From NCBI GenBank assembly GCA_024640205.1, contig JAHEFL010000095.1:1-6744 (forward strand): DNA of 6,744 nt. Reading direction: 5' to 3'. Below are positions 5,796 to 6,744 of the stretch, piece after piece. The first letter of the stretch is position 1, and the number at the start of each line of letters is the position of its first letter. The translations under genes were made by a program, and so were the position numbers. Below the pieces are notes generated by a model. That model had not been told where the DNA came from. It saw only the letters and a program-made list of their open reading frames with translations, and did not search any database. This stretch comes from Flavobacteriales bacterium. GTDB lineage: Bacteria > Bacteroidota > Bacteroidia > Flavobacteriales_F > PHOS-HE28.

Positions 5796-6744
5796 CTATC
5801 GAAGCAATGTCACATGCCCGACCTTCTTGGTCTCCGGCTCCGTGGAGCATAGGTCCTTATAGGTGATAATGTAGTAGTAGGTTCCATCAGGCACCTTGTC
5901 GGAACTGTTGTCCAATCCCCCGTTCCAACCATACTGGACATTGGAGGATTCATACATCACCTGACCCCACCGGTTATATACCTGCATAGTGAAATTCTGC
6001 AGTCCGAGCCCTTCCACTTGGAAGCGGTCGTTCTTGCCATCGTTGTTCGGGGTGAAGACGTTCGGGATGAAGCCCATGGCCTCCGTGCTCGGGAGGATGA
6101 ACACCTCCACGGTATCCCGGACCGTACAGCCCAGTTCATCCGTGGCCGTGAACCAATAAAGCCCACCTTCATCGGTGGAGATCACAGGGTCCGTACTACC
6201 CGTGTTCCATTGGATGGTACCGACGGCGAACGTGGGAGAAAGAACGGTAGGATAGCCGGGGCAGGTATTCACATCAGCCATCGGTTCCGGAAGCGGCGCT
6301 GCAAGGACCTGGACCGTATCCGTCCCTTCGCAAAAACCTTCGGTCACCACCACATCATAATCGCCGGGTCCGAAAACGTCTATGATGGCAGCCGTTTCGC
6401 CGGTGCTCCATTGGTACGTGTCAAAGCCGAGGCCGGCATTCAACTGCACGAAGCCGCCGTCGCAGATCACGGTAGGGGATGGCAGATCGAGTTCTATGGT
6501 GGCCTGTGGGATGATCACCGTGGTGGTCGTCGATCCCGGTATCTGGCAGTTCACACCACTTACGGTGAGTGTCACTTCATAGGTGCCCGGGTTCATGTAC
6601 GGGTGCAAGGGGTCGATCTGTGATGAGCCGGTGCCATCACCGAAATCCCAAAGGATGGAAATGCCGTCCGGGCTGGTATTGGTGAGCTGCACCCCGTATC
6701 CGTCGCAAGAACTCAGCGGATCCGCTGTGAAGGACGCCAACAGC
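5796..6744 (-). CDS. T9SS type B sorting-domain protein, 3' part only
   Basis: This is the C-terminal part of a second exported protein; the frame stays open through the right edge, so the start is outside and the codon at 6740-6738 is an internal Leu. Residues are counted from that codon (314 in all). A PKD domain spans ~1-79 (WDFGDG, NPGTYEVTLTV). Two Ig-like domains follow at ~86-147 (FDTYQWSTGE, DYDVVVTEGFC) and ~152-214 (QWNTGSTDP, YWFTATDELGC). The type B T9SS sorting domain spans 224-314 (IPNVFTPNNDGKND, YNRWGQVMYES, YGWNGGLDNS, VPDGTYYY, ending HVTLLR). The final domain should direct secretion by T9SS and is probably handled together with a PorP/SprF-like partner, which is not in the window. 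The function depends on the unseen N-terminal part, which could be a propeller like the neighbour's, an enzyme or an adhesin. It is followed by a terminator hairpin 17 nt after its stop and then by its tandem relative. Confidence 0.93.
   Translation of the reverse strand, partial: LLASFTADPLSSCDGYGVQLTNTSPDGISILWDFGDGTGSSQIDPLHPYMNPGTYEVTLTVSGVNCQIPGSTTTTVIIPQATIELDLPSPTVICDGGFVQLNAGLGFDTYQWSTGETAAIIDVFGPGDYDVVVTEGFCEGTDTVQVLAAPLPEPMADVNTCPGYPTVLSPTFAVGTIQWNTGSTDPVISTDEGGLYWFTATDELGCTVRDTVEVFILPSTEAMGFIPNVFTPNNDGKNDRFQVEGLGLQNFTMQVYNRWGQVMYESSNVQYGWNGGLDNSSDKVPDGTYYYIITYKDLCSTEPETKKVGHVTLLR
5799..6740 (-). repeat. Paralogous C-terminal module, copy 2 (PKD-Ig-Ig-sorting domain)
   Basis: This is the counterpart of 2239-3180 in the neighbouring gene, with identical domain order and the same spacing between all seven cysteines. 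It may extend beyond the right edge of the window, because the frame is still open there. Confidence 0.88.

Overview
The window looks like chromosomal DNA of a Bacteroidota bacterium, probably a relatively GC-rich member of the Flavobacteriales or a related order. The lineage call rests on two things. Two proteins end in the type B C-terminal sorting domain (CHU_C / gliding-motility-associated C-terminal domain), which is used by the type IX secretion system (T9SS) found in this phylum. The UvrA protein also carries sequence variants that I associate with Bacteroidota UvrA (from memory, not a search). No Shine-Dalgarno sequence is visible at the one gene start in the window, which is usual for this phylum.

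Layout. Positions 1-2247 (+) hold the 3' four-fifths of uvrA, the damage-recognition ATPase of nucleotide excision repair; its 5' end lies outside the window. Positions 2236-5667 (-) hold a complete large secreted protein of about 1143 residues: signal peptide, conserved N-terminal domain (DUF7948-like), seven SBBP-type beta-propeller units, two PKD domains, two Ig-like domains and the type B sorting domain. Positions 5796-6744 (-) hold the 3' end of a second gene of the same kind, covering PKD, two Ig-like domains and the sorting domain; its 5' end is outside the window. uvrA and the large secreted-protein gene converge, and their stop codons overlap by 12 bp. A strong terminator hairpin with a UUCG tetraloop lies between the two secreted-protein genes.

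The two secreted-protein genes are tandem relatives. Their last 314 residues align with no gap at about 51% identity by hand count, rising to 64% over the final 91 residues, and every cysteine in that stretch is at the same position. They are probably exported through Sec and then T9SS and fixed to or released from the cell surface. Their biological role cannot be read from sequence. uvrA is a housekeeping gene with no evident functional link to them.

No RNA genes, CRISPR arrays, insertion sequences, integrases or defence genes are visible, and I find no evidence of a new molecular system. The noteworthy points are the ungapped tandem C-terminal module, the seven-unit propeller, the one-pair-per-domain cysteine pattern, the overlapping convergent stops and the UUCG terminator.
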